Below, in pieces: positions 23,107-33,169 of a stretch of 64,000 nt of DNA (position 1 is its first letter; each line of letters starts with the position of its first letter). The notes beneath the pieces were generated by a model. That model worked only from the letters and a program-made list of their open reading frames with translations. It had not been told where the DNA came from and did not search any database. A program made the position numbers and the translations under genes. The DNA comes from Calliphora vicina (Eukaryota; Arthropoda; Insecta; Diptera; Calliphoridae): NCBI RefSeq assembly GCF_958450345.1, contig NC_088780.1, forward strand, positions 63,573,533-63,637,532, written 5' to 3'.

Positions 23107-24256
23107 TAGCCCTGACAGACATAGGATTTGTATACTATACTAGCGTAGTATACTACATGTGTGTCAACCTATACTATAATTAAACCATCAAACAATATGG
23201 TTTAAAGATGGTTCGTATACTATGAAAATGAACGTGGTATAAATGTAGTATATTACTACTACTCACTAAACACAGCTCTGTTCAATAAGAACTGGGAAAC
23301 CCTAGTCATAAAGTCAGTTGAAAAGACAGTAACAATTTGTATTTTTATTTCAAAAAATGGTTTCAATCAGAAAAATTTTAGGAAACAAAGAAATTAAAAT
23401 GCTGATAGACGTCTGGAAGGAACACATTCATGAATTAAGAGGTGTTCACCACCACGTTATGTGTACAGAATTAGAACGAGAGTACAGGACGAATGTACAG
23501 GTTTGTTTAAATTAAATTAAATACACATATTTTTGTTTTTATTATTTTTGTAGAAAATTGGTTCACTAAGATCTGAATTTATTGAGGAAAACTCGCTAGC
23601 TTCAGCTCAATCCTCCAACTGCAACATCTCCAGCAACATTGCCTTCATATAATATTTCTGGACCAAGTTCAGCTAAAAAAGAAACCGTCATTAGAAAATG
23701 ACCTAAAGTTGGCTTAATTTTTGAAAAAAATAATTTTTTGACACACATGTAGTATACTACGCTAGTATAGTATACAAATCCTATGTCTGTCAGGGCTATA
23801 AAAAAGAAACAGTCATTAGAAAATGACCTAAAGTTGGCTTAATTTTTTAAAAAAATAATTTTAAATACAAATAAACTTACGTTTAAAAAAGTGATTTGCA
23901 CTTATTTTTTTGGGGTGGGTTACGATTTGATTGGTGTCATAATTTTTCTGTGACACTTTCTTGCGTCCAATTATTATTAATCAGCTCATTATTATGAGCA
24001 GATGTTGTGCAAAATGCAAAGAGCTTCAATAATGACGCTGACATTCTTCACGTGAACGAAATATGCAATTTTATTATTATTGTTTAAAATTACACTCAAA
24101 ATTCTTTCTTTTTCCATTTTTCCATTTTTCTTAACATATGATCAAATGTAAAAACAATAATAGTAGTACGCATACTACATGTCTGTCACACTAAAGTAGT
24201 ATCAAAAACCGTAGTATACATATCGTGGTATAGAAACCACATGTCTGTCAGGGCTA
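23107..24256. mobile_element. PIF/Harbinger element, TSD TTA, inserted in the DEQGE-family ORF
   Basis: The perfect ends TAGCCCTGACAGACAT / ATGTCTGTCAGGGCTA are flanked by TTA (23104-23106, 24257-24259). An extra inward-facing end with the same motif lies at about 23745-23798, and a segment of about 55 bp containing AAATGACCTAAAGTTGGC occurs on both sides of it. An internal rearrangement or nested partial copy is therefore likely. It encodes the Myb-like minigene at 23357-23652. No DDE nuclease is present. Confidence 0.8.
23357..23652 (+). CDS. Short spliced Myb/MADF-like protein of the Harbinger element
   Basis: Exon 1 (23357-23500) encodes 48 residues including KEIKMLIDVWKEHIHELRG and ELEREYR, a pattern of helices like Myb/SANT or MADF DNA-binding domains. 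A 53 bp GT-AG intron (23501-23553) joins in phase 0 to exon 2 (23554-23652), ending in TAA. The product is about 80 residues. PIF/Harbinger elements usually encode a Myb-like partner that helps the transposase reach the nucleus and bind the ends. This one appears to be a shortened version of that partner. Splicing is inferred from sequence only. Confidence 0.5.
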
Positions 24257-24413
24257 TTAGAAAAAGCATTCATAATTGCGTTAATAGATCTCTGATAGCT
24301 GTCAGACCTATTTTTACCCAACAACCCGCCAATAACCTCTTTGTTTTAATTTAAAATATTATCAAATTCCTGATTTTTGACCAGCTTCCGAATGTCTGGA
24401 CCATTCAGAATAG

Positions 24414-24785
24414 TGCTGTAACATTCTACTACTTTTGATTACTCAATACTACTCAACACTTTTCGTTTGGGTACTCAATACTATTCGATACTTTAAACGG
24501 ATTTTTTTAAATTTAAAAACGATATATTTTTCTGCTTTTCGGTAATGTATTAGCAGACATCACTCCTTTTTAGAAACATTTTAGGTTTATAAGATTATAT
24601 TGATTAGAGTTGTATTTATACTAGAGATGCATTTTTTGCACCATAACCGTTAAATTTAAATAAATTAAATTGTAAAAATACAAGTCTAAAAGTATTGAGT
24701 AACTACTTTTGAGTATTGACTACTCAAACAGTATGGCAAATACTCTATACACGATACCCACTACTCAATACTTTTACAGCAATTC
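24414..24785. repeat. Element-like block built from TACTCAATACT motifs
   Basis: It starts GTGCTGTAACATT and ends TTTTACAGCAAT in inverse. Between these, TACTCAATACT, AGTATTGAGTA and close variants recur about ten times near both edges. Dense subterminal repeats with short TGCTGTAA-type ends suggest a hAT-like non-autonomous element. No target duplication was identified. Confidence 0.5.
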
Positions 24786-24959
24786 TCCAAAAATTGGTAA
24801 TTGCGTATCTAAGTACCAAAAACTATAAAAATAAAAAAATAAATCTGCAAAAAGTGTTAAAATTAATGAATTTTAAGTATATTAGGACTAGAACATTCAA
24901 CTAAAATTACTTTATATAATTATTGACTTACTTCAATAGATTATTCATAAAATAAAATA

Positions 24960-25295
24960 TATATGAAAAATTTTTACTCAAAAAAGCTGAACTTTAAAGG
25001 CGAATAACTTTAAAACACGAGCTAACTTTTAAAAACCCTTTGGGGGTTTTGGTATTCTAATTATCTACTTTCATTTCCCGTTGGTCTCATTACAAACTTC
25101 CTCTAAATTTGTTCGTATTAATATTTCAGCTCCAATCAGGTCGAATGACATTCGGTTTCTTTCTTTCTTTAGTATACAGATAGTAAAACCTCTTTCACAA
25201 AAAGCTTTGCTTACTGGTATTGAAAATACGAAACATACAACTTTTCTTAAATTCTCGAATTCAAAGGTGAAATTTGGTAAAAAAAATAGGACCAT
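24960..25295 (-). pseudogene. hAT transposase C-terminal (dimerisation) fragment
   Basis: 25295-25071 on the minus strand encodes VFSIPVSKAFCERGFTICIL followed by KKERNRMS and a final ETNGK. This fits the SIP-SNA-ER-FS ... RNRL pattern of the hAT C-terminal dimerisation domain, with glycine in place of the usual valine or leucine. The non-coding tail to 24960 recurs in inverse at 16796-16917. It probably belongs to the element bounded at 15203 and 25999. Confidence 0.65.
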
Positions 25296-25299
25296 ATCA

Positions 25300-25987
25300 T
25301 TTGCAAATCTCTTGGTATTTGTTTATAAACTTCACGAAGGCTGCATTAATCGATATATGTATAGTTTATCGTTATCTATTTCTTCAGATATTTGAAGGTT
25401 TTGCGGAAGTTTTTGTAAATCTTCCCAAGAAAATATCGCACACCCAGTTCAAAAGTGACACAACTCAAAATTAATTTCTCGGGTTATATAAACCCGAAAA
25501 ATTAATTTTACGCTTAAACTATGCACTATACACTTGTTTATTTATACAAAAGATATCAGTGTATTTTGTTGTTGTTAACTGTGGCTAAAAAAACACTAAT
25601 GTCTTTCATTATGTTTCAATTGGTATATATTTATTTTCGATGTCTGAAAAATGAAAATTTTGAGTTGTGTCAATTTTGGACTGTGATATGTTTTTTTTTA
25701 AATTTAAAAATGCAATTTTTTAAAAAAAACATTTTCTAAATAGCTGACCGCTGTTATTAAAAAGTCTTCTACTTCAGTCTTAAAAGTTCATTAGGCGAAA
25801 TGCTGTTAACTTTGGTGCCATTCTCAAGAGCTAAAATAGTTGTATGTACTAATTAGTAGTAAATTTGAAGTAATAAATAATATAGATATTATTGTCGAAA
25901 ATTTCAATTTAGCTGGGCAAATGATATTTTAGCTTGAAACTGGACAGGCAACAAAAAAGCTGGACAATCCAGCCAAGTCCAGCCAGG
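25300..25987. other. No gene; right arm of the outer hAT-like element
   Basis: AT-rich non-coding sequence with short incidental ORFs. Near 25910-25985 the AGCTGGACA-type repeats mirror those at 15230-15290. Confidence 0.4.
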
Positions 25988-26810
25988 CTGGCAACCCTAG
26001 GTCCAGCTCACCAACTACGAGCAGTGCTGTCAGTTGTGGCTATTTCTCGCCAAACGTGGCGATTTTTCTTTGCCTTTGGCGACCAAAATTTCCAATTGGC
26101 GGCATGACGATTTACAGACTAGTTGGCGATTTATTTGACGATTTTTTACAAATTATGTTATTTGTTTTTCTTGGAATATTTTTTCTGAAATTTATTAACC
26201 CAATAGTTAATAAAACAAGTAAGAGTGCTATATTCGGCTATGCCGAATCTTATATACCCTTCACCTTTGTTGTGGATGCATTATTATTTTTTATAATAAT
26301 TAGTATATATGTATGTACATTGCCAACTTTCAGCGTACATCATCCTAAATTTATCAGAACACTTTTAAAAATTGTAGAAGTTACAAACGAAACAAAACAC
26401 CAAAAAGCAAAGCAATAAAACCAACACACATCCAAACATAAGTTTTGTTCTTGTATAAAAATCAACAACAACGCCAAAAGAAACAAAACACAAAAAAAAA
26501 CAAAATACGCAAAGCAATGAAACCAATACACATCCAAACATACGTTTTGTTGCTTTTTTGTTAAAGCATGCAATAAATTGTGTTTTTTTGATGAAGTTTT
26601 CAGAGGTCGTCTCGGATTTTTGCTCATATCTCCGTTATTTATGGACGGATTTTGCTGATTTTAAATAGCAAATTTCTCGAAAGCATGTCTGACAGAATTG
26701 TTGAAGATTTGGATCCCTGAGATATCTGGGGCCTTCAGAAAATTGATTTCAACAGACAGACGGACAGACAGTCGGACATGGCTTAATCGACTCCGCTATC
26801 TATTACTACG

Positions 26811-27230
26811 TTTATACGCACGGCTTATTCGCAAATAAAAATATTGCATTTAGAAAAATTTGCCGCATAAACAGTGAATTAATTTTTTTTTTGCGAATAG
26901 CTAACTCACGAAAACAATTCCTGATTAACGACACTATTTGTAAATAAGATTTTAAGCATTGCCATATGTTTTAACATTTTTAGTTTATTAAGACTTTTTT
27001 TAATTGTGTTTTTGCATTAATTGGATTGCGAGACAAATATGAATTTTAGATTCTATAATTTTTGCATTTAAAAAATAAAAAAATTATCATATTTTGTTCA
27101 AAAACATTACTACCAATTTATTAAAGTTTACCATCCGGCATCACATAAAAACATAAATTTTCCGACTTATAAACAGTGAGTTAGCTAATTGCAAATAATT
27201 TTTATTTGCGAATAGGCTACGTATACACGT
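26811..27230. mobile_element. 420 bp MITE with ACTACGT ends
   Basis: ACTACGTTTATACG ... TTCGCAAATAAAAAT at the left matches the inverted right end ATTTTTATTTGCGAATA ... ACACGTAGT. The sister repeat at 39850 has the uninterrupted sequence CTATCTATAAGGATCC, which proves the insertion; the duplication is TA or TAT. Confidence 0.75.
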
Positions 27231-27259
27231 AGTATATAAGGATCCAGAATATACATATA

Positions 27260-27866
27260 GGCCCATAATCATAGTCAAACACTAAAGTCGGTTCTTTTTA
27301 AAAACAACTTTAAAATAAAAACCTGCTTTTTATTAATTTGCAACCACATCCAAAATTAAAGTATGTTTTAAATCACAGAATATACAGAAGTGTCAAATTT
27401 GACGTTTAAAAAACGCCAAATCAGATGTTAGGGCAGTTCTCATAAAAAGAGATAGCAATATATTTTGCAGAGTTTTATTTTGCAAATGTAAAAAACAACC
27501 AAGAATTTTGTTTCATTTAAATTTACACGTAAACAATACACACATTTTTATAATTTTCCATTTTAAAAAATTTTGTGCCACAGACTACGAAAAATTTTCT
27601 TACAAATTTATTTGTTTGTTTTGTTCACATTTCTTTGTCTACCAAATTCGTGTTGTATATAGCGTTTTGCTTTAACACATCACTGATATTGTAGTACAAA
27701 ATATATTGCTATCTCTTTTTTTGAGAACGGCCCTAACATCTAATTTGGCGTTTTTTAAACGTCAAATTTTACACTTCTGTATATTCTGTGCCTAAAGTCC
27801 ACTCTTAAGTAAAGTCGAGTTTAATTCTCTTAAAATGTACTTTATTTTTGACTATGATTATGGGCC
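27260..27866. mobile_element. TIR element GGCCCATAATCATAGTCAAA, copy A
   Basis: Inverted ends of about 20 bp, flanked by ATA on both sides. The subterminal blocks (AAAGTCGGTTCTTTTTA, ACTTAAGAGTGG in inverse) are shared with the copy at 28353-28924. A further palindrome (27374-27790, arms starting CACAGAATATACAGAAGTGT) is nested in it and carries another inner inverted pair (27430-27733). Confidence 0.7.
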
Positions 27867-27959
27867 ATATACTTTATAGGGTCGGAAAATTATATTGTGG
27901 AAATTACAAACAGAATGACAAACTTATATAAACCTTTCTCACGAAGGTGAAAGGTATAA

Positions 27960-29110
27960 TTAATCATTTATAATCTGATCATGTGGATGCAGGTAGCATA
28001 CATGATCAAATAGTTTCAACGATATTAATTTTTTCTTCTAAAATGTTTAAGCCATCATTTTTAAATAATAATGGAAATATTGATAACTTAATATGCTCAT
28101 TAAAATTGGCTATTGGTTCGACGGATTCTTTGGAATCAGGAATCTATCGATTTTCGCACAGAATTTGAAATGGAATTACAAAATATAAAAATGGAGAAAT
28201 ATGATGTAGAAATTTTAAAAGAAAATTGTTTTTTGTACTTAAAAAGCTTTTAAAAGAAATGCTTAAACGTTTACCAGAAAATATAAGTCTTTTTAAAATA
28301 TATAATGAATTTTCAGTATTGAAATGAAATTTTTGGTAGTTCAAAATTCATTGGCCCATAATCATAGTCAGAAATAAAGAATACTTTAAGAGAATTAAAC
28401 TCGACTTTACTTAAGAGTGGACTTTAGGTTTATCATAGACAAGCTAAAGTATACTTCTGACGTTGAAATCGACTTTAAATATAAAACTAGTTGAAGCTGT
28501 TATTAACTCGTTTAACAACAGCATCAGCTGTTCTTCACCAAGTAAAAAAGTTCGGCAGAAAGTAAAAAATGTTTAATTTACAAGATATTGGTAGAGATTT
28601 TGCAATTATTGAACAGTTATCAATAAAATTAGTACCAAAATATTCTAATTATGATATTAATCTTATATATTTCATTTTTCCACAACAAACAACTTTTTTT
28701 TTATAATTTTGTATGTCAGCTGTTCAGCGTTGCCACTTGTCTGTATTTTGTTGTATATTGTATGAAAACATTTTCTACATTTGCGGTGGCACCCAGTTAA
28801 AGTCGGTTCAATTTAAAACATACTTTAATTTTGACTATAGTTGCAAAATAATTAAAAGCTGGTTTTTATTTTAAAGTTGTTTCTAAAAAGAACCGACTTT
28901 ATTGTTTGACTATGATTATGGGACATTAACTTTATTTTTCAATCCAAAAGTATCTGCAGGGGAACATGAATTGCAATGGTCAAAATTAGCATATATGTAT
29001 CTATTGGACTCAGATCTTTAAAGGTGAAATTCCAACAAAATTTGTTAGATTTTTGGCCACAAGTTTACAAAAATTGAGATGCAGGTGGAACATTTCACAT
29101 TACAGACTTA
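27960..29110 (+). pseudogene. hAT transposase remnant, middle and late parts
   Basis: Broken frames resume on each side of the element at 28353-28924. They include IVSTILIFSSKMFKPSF, LLKEMLKRLPENISLFKIYN, NPKVSAGEHELQWSKLAY and, after a stop, DAGGTFHITDL at the Harbinger insertion site. The last part continues in frame at 31234 with ALAVLNILILSTSNACVERE. This is the order seen before the C-terminal dimerisation domain of hAT transposases. Several nonsense codons are present. Confidence 0.65.
28353..28924. mobile_element. TIR element GGCCCATAATCATAGTC, copy B
   Basis: Same termini and internal blocks as copy A but without the inner palindrome. It is flanked by ATT on both sides (28350-28352, 28925-28927) and interrupts the hAT transposase remnant. 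Copies A and B both show 3 bp flanking repeats. No protein is encoded. Confidence 0.7.
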
Positions 29111-31233
29111 AGGTAGGGTCAGACTACGCAAATTATTTGACACAAGATGTTTCATGTGTTTGATCAAAACTACATCAAATAATTCATGGGTTGATTTTGT
29201 GTTCACACTGTACACATTTATTTGCCATATGTGTTTAATCAAACTACACCGAAATACTATCAAACACACAAAGGGGAAAATATATTTGACTTGTGGTCAC
29301 ATTTATGGTAATATTTGTTCTAAATAATTATTAAATAAAGCTGCAAAACAACTTTAATTTCTTTCATCAATAAAAAAGACATTTCTAGAAAGTAAAATAT
29401 TACAAGATTTTGCTTTACATTTGAAAGAATTATGAAATTTCAGTACTTTTATTTAAGCGTCAAATATTTTATGTTTCTAGTTTGAACACAAAATATTTTT
29501 GCACTGCAAACAAGAAAACAGCTGAATTTGGTCAAACAAATTTATTTGCCAATATGAAAACATTCTTGTAATGTGACCAATGTGTGACCACTAAACAGCA
29601 AATATTTTCCTGCATTTTGGGTATTTTTTTATTTGATCTTGCAATTCATTTGCAAGATCAAACAGCGTCAAATAACAGCTGTTGCATCATGTGTTATCGC
29701 AAAAGTAGTGTTGCTATATCTTAAATTAAAAATCGCTAAATAATGAAAACAAATCGCGAAAAGAACACAACTTGAACAATTTAATAATATAATTATTAAA
29801 TGTTTATTTATTAAATTATATCACTATCACAATTCATAATTGAAATTGAATGGAAATGTAATCATGTTTTATACTTGAAAAATATTTGAAATATTAAATA
29901 TTTTTCAAACAAAAAACATATGGCTTGAATTTATGTTTCCTTTTTACTGGAGAATGCTATTGAAATAAAATGTAATACAACTGTAATTCAATTGCTTGAC
30001 TATAACTCAAGGCTTGAATTACACTTGCTATCAACTTGAATTCCAGTAAAAATGCTTATTGGTCTTTAAATACATATTATTAATCGAACACGACTTTTTC
30101 CAAAACTTTTTTCATTCAGAATAAGAACATGTTCCCAAATATTGTTAAATTTTATGGAAATATTTACATTTTTTACATAAATTTTTAATTAATTCCAATT
30201 CAATCGCATTATCTAAAAATTTATAATAAAAATTTTTGTATGATACTAAAATCAGAAAAGTGAAAAATGCTATTAGACATATTCTTCTTCTGCAGTAAAA
30301 AAAAAATTAAACAGATCATACTGTTTAAGAATTATTTTTTAATTACAATCAATTCATACTATTTATGATGTATAAAAAATTTTCTTTGATTTTAAATTCA
30401 ATCTGTATAAAATTTCAGTTAATATTCCATATGTACATATGAGCAATTTTAAATTTTGAAAATAGACAAACTCCATGTATAAATAAAAAATAATCAAACA
30501 TCAGACTATGTTAAACGTATAAAAATATAAATCGCATAAAATTGCAAAAATCGCAACATAGACTTCATGTGTTCAATTAGTTTTTCTCCCACTATGTCAT
30601 CCTAGGCTGAATGACTTTTATGTGAAGAAGAAGACTTCATTTATTGATGCAATTATTTAGTGAAAATAATTTTAATAACAAATATTCAAGAAATATTGAA
30701 TATGTATTTATGTTTAAAAATAAAATAGTGAATTTGTGTCTTTAATTTAGTACGAAAAATATTTAAATAATCTCCTCTTATTTTTCCGCCATGCTGAGCA
30801 AATAATTTTCTGTTTTTTTCTATTTGATCAAACAATTATTTTATGAAAGTGTTTGATATAGTGTGACCACACGGCAAATATATTTACTGATTCTTTTTCG
30901 CAGCAGTTTGGTCAAACAAAAAGTGAAAAATTAAATTCAATATATGATAACAAAATTCAATAAATCTCTAATAAAATGATTACTTTACAATTCGAAATAA
31001 GTGCTTTAACCTTAAAAATATTTGCAAGATCAAATTATATATTTTTTAGGTATTTATGTAGCTAGTGGTCACACTTTGTTCACATTAAGAAAATATTTTG
31101 TTTGCCGACAAATAATTTTGTTTGACTAAAATCATCTGTTTTGTTGTTTGCTCTAAATTTTATTTGTGGTCAGATTCAGGCAATGAAATATTTGACGATA
31201 AACGTCAAATATTAGCTGTGTGTGACCGTACCT
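29111..31233. mobile_element. 2.1 kb PIF/Harbinger-type element, TSD TTA, inside the hAT transposase
   Basis: The ends AGGTAGGGTCAGACTACG and the inverse GTGTGTGACCGTACCT are flanked by TTA (29108-29110, 31234-31236). TTTGACG-, CAAATATTTG- and TTTGATCAAAC-like motifs recur in both orientations near the ends. The interior is AT-rich with no credible ORF, so the copy is non-autonomous. Confidence 0.7.
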
Positions 31234-31345
31234 TTAGCATTGGCCGTTCTTAATATATTAATTTTATCAACCAGCAACGCTTGCGTAGAAAGAGAATTTT
31301 AATATGAACTTTTAGATTCATTGATAAGAATAGTAAGTTATATGA
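31234..31345 (+). pseudogene. hAT transposase C-terminal remnant
   Basis: Continues the frame broken at 29110: ALAVLNILILSTSNACVERE, then a stop. STSNA-VER is the core of the hAT dimerisation domain. The right end of the hAT element follows about 230 bp later. Confidence 0.7.
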
Positions 31346-31578
31346 ATGTTAATAAATTTTGTTGCAATTCATTTCAGCCTACAGATAAAATGTTCAAAAA
31401 GTTTAATTCTAATACAATGTATACTAGATTTAAACCGAAATAAATTGACTTTATAATACATAAAATTAGTATTTTACAATAAAAAATTAAAAAAAAAAAT
31501 ATTTTGGCGATATTTGGTGATTTTTCGTTTAGCTTTTGACGATGGAGGTAAAAAAAATCTGACAACCCTGACTACGAG

Positions 31579-32750
31579 TGCTATTATAAACATTTTGTTT
31601 AAAACAAAGTATGTACATTAGCTATCGCAGCTAAGTAACTTAAAAAACAAACAAACAAAGTATGTAATCTTAAATTTTATTTGGGAACATTGATTACATT
31701 TTTATGGGCTTTATTCAAATGGCGTCAACAAATTTTAATTAAAATCCTTTATTTTATGATATTATGGAATGTGTTCTTAAGTACGTTTCTTGAAATTATG
31801 ATATTTAGGATAATATATGGATTTCAAACCGCTTGGTTATTTAAGAAGCTATATAAATGTGATAACTGAGTGCAAAATTGTGGGCCATTTCGCTGTTGAG
31901 AAAATTTGGTTACATTTGGTTAAACGATTCTGGCGTCCTCTTCGCCTGATATTATTAGAGTCCGTTTTATACATATTGTATTCACAAGGACCACGTTCGC
32001 CAAACTCCAATATGTAAAATTATAACATTTAATTCACATGTGTAATTTTTTCTCGGATGTGTAATTTAGGTATGACCATGTGTAATATTAAATTTCCTTG
32101 GTGCAACACTGCCCACCTTAAAGTATACCAATATCATTTTCTGTGTAGATTAAGCGATGTCCGTCCATGTAAACCTTGTACTCAAACTACTGCTCGCAAT
32201 TTCAAAGATAATTCGACAAAATTTGTTAGAAGCTTTTCTATTGCCCCAAAGACGAAGTCTATTGAAATTGATTATAAGCAGTATTTCTCCTAGTCCTCAT
32301 ACGTTTGCACTATCCGAAAATAGTTAAGCTCTCACAAATTCAGCACAAATAAGTTTTATGTAAGCCGAACTCGCAAATTTTGTGACGATCAGGTCCATAA
32401 TTAGTCATAGCTCCCATATAACGCCGACTTCAGAAAATCATTTTAAGGAGTATAGATTTCTTAAAAATATTGGTATTCCCTAAATTATTAAGAACATACG
32501 TGGAGGGTACTATATTTTAAAATAATAAAAAGTTCTTTCGAAACATTGTTGTCCAAAATATCGAGCGAAATAAGGGTATATCGTACATGACATAAAACGG
32601 AAGACATTTTGAAGTACATGTAGAAATATGCGAAAATTTTCGAATCGTGAGAGGCGTCATGTTTTCTTTTAATTTCTTACACTAAACGAAATATTTTTCC
32701 TTTACAATCCGTTACATTTAAATAAAAACAATTTTTGGATGATTTTATAA
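31579..32750. other. No gene recognised
   Basis: Mixed AT-rich sequence with somewhat more GC at 31860-32170. Short + strand ORFs occur here, but none resembles a known family. It may be old repeat sequence. Confidence 0.4.
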
Positions 32751-32903
32751 GACCCCTTTCACACTAGGCAATTTAGTTGCGCAAGTCTCTTGCCCAACAA
32801 CAAAACAGCATGTAAAATTTTCTTCTCCTTAACCCGACATTACCTCTGGCATCTACAAACACAAGAGACTTGCGCAACTAAATTGCCTAGTGTGAAAGGG
32901 GTC
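32751..32903. mobile_element. 153 bp PIF/Harbinger-type MITE, TSD TAA
   Basis: Nearly perfect inverted ends of about 40 bp (start GACCCCTTTCACACTAGGCA), flanked by TAA (32748-32750, 32904-32906). The ends resemble those of the MITE at 8425-8578 only in the first ten bases. Confidence 0.85.
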
Positions 32904-33169
32904 TAATAAATAAAATTTAATATCATACGTGACATACCGTACGTGACAGATTTTTCTATTATAATAAAACAATATATGTATACAAAAACTAAAGAAATGA
33001 ATGGAATATATACATTCGGTTCAGAGATCAGCAATGAATCACTTTTTTGGTAGTTTAAGTGAGTAGACTTCATTGAAATTAAACTACTCTGACGTACTCA
33101 TACTCACAATAAAATTGATTTATAAGTATGCGTAGCATTGAATATGAATCCGACGCACAGTGGTTCAGA

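Larger units (their letters stand above)
22766..24410 (-). pseudogene. Spliced DEQGE-family ORF remnant, split by a Harbinger element
   Basis: Read from high to low coordinates, 24410-24257 gives GPDIRKLVKNQEFDNIL and then, after one stop, GLLGKNRSDSYQRSINAIMN. 23106-22972 gives GVNMSLKIHYIHHHLDYF and, after a TAA, SDEQGEQYHQIAIPFEIR. A GT-AG intron (22914-22971) leads to 22913-22766 and a TAG. The order and spacing fit the C-terminal third of a family I remember from aphids and other arthropods (NMS-K-H-L--HLD-F, DE-GERFHQDI). The Harbinger element 23107-24256 interrupts it; removing it with one TTA keeps the frame. Nonsense codons show the copy is dead. Function unknown, probably transposon-related. 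Confidence 0.6.
15203..25999. mobile_element. Region bounded by hAT-like inverted ends TAGGGTTGCCAG
   Basis: TAGGGTTGCCAG at 15203-15214 and its complement at 25988-25999 face each other. Both ends carry repeats of AAGCTGGACA within about 100 bp. A dead hAT transposase tail lies inside near the right end (25071-25295). The flanking octamers (GTGCCAAG, GGTCCAGC) agree only partly, so a single insertion is plausible but not proven. Most of the interior is later material, including the tandem duplication. Confidence 0.45.
26213..27957 (+). repeat. Long TATACCCTTC dispersed repeat (DINE/Helentron-like), interrupted
   Basis: It starts at about ACAAGTAAGAGTGCTATATT and ends in ACGAAGGTGAAAGGTATA, colinear with 38897-39966. 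It contains A/C-rich tandem units (26390-26570), a short CAGACAGA run (26753-26775) and the block CTTTATAGGGTCGG. The block layout with an internal microsatellite resembles the DINE-1 (Helentron) repeats of flies; that assignment is from memory and tentative. It is interrupted by elements at 26811-27230 and 27260-27866. Confidence 0.6.
26022..31570 (+). mobile_element. hAT element with 8 bp TSD ACTACGAG, heavily invaded
   Basis: ACTACGAG flanks it on both sides (26014-26021 and 31571-31578). The ends are CAGTGCTGTCAG and, inverted, CAGGGTTGTCAG. Subterminal TGGCGAT-type motifs occur at both ends. The interior holds scattered + strand transposase pieces, a long DINE-like repeat, three TIR elements and a 2.1 kb Harbinger-type insertion. 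Eight-base TSDs and CAG ends are diagnostic of hAT. Confidence 0.85.

Noticed and set aside
31681..32293. Overlapping + strand ORFs of 62-78 codons
   Set aside because: Overlapping frames of similar size, no recognisable domain and ordinary local composition; not supported as genes.
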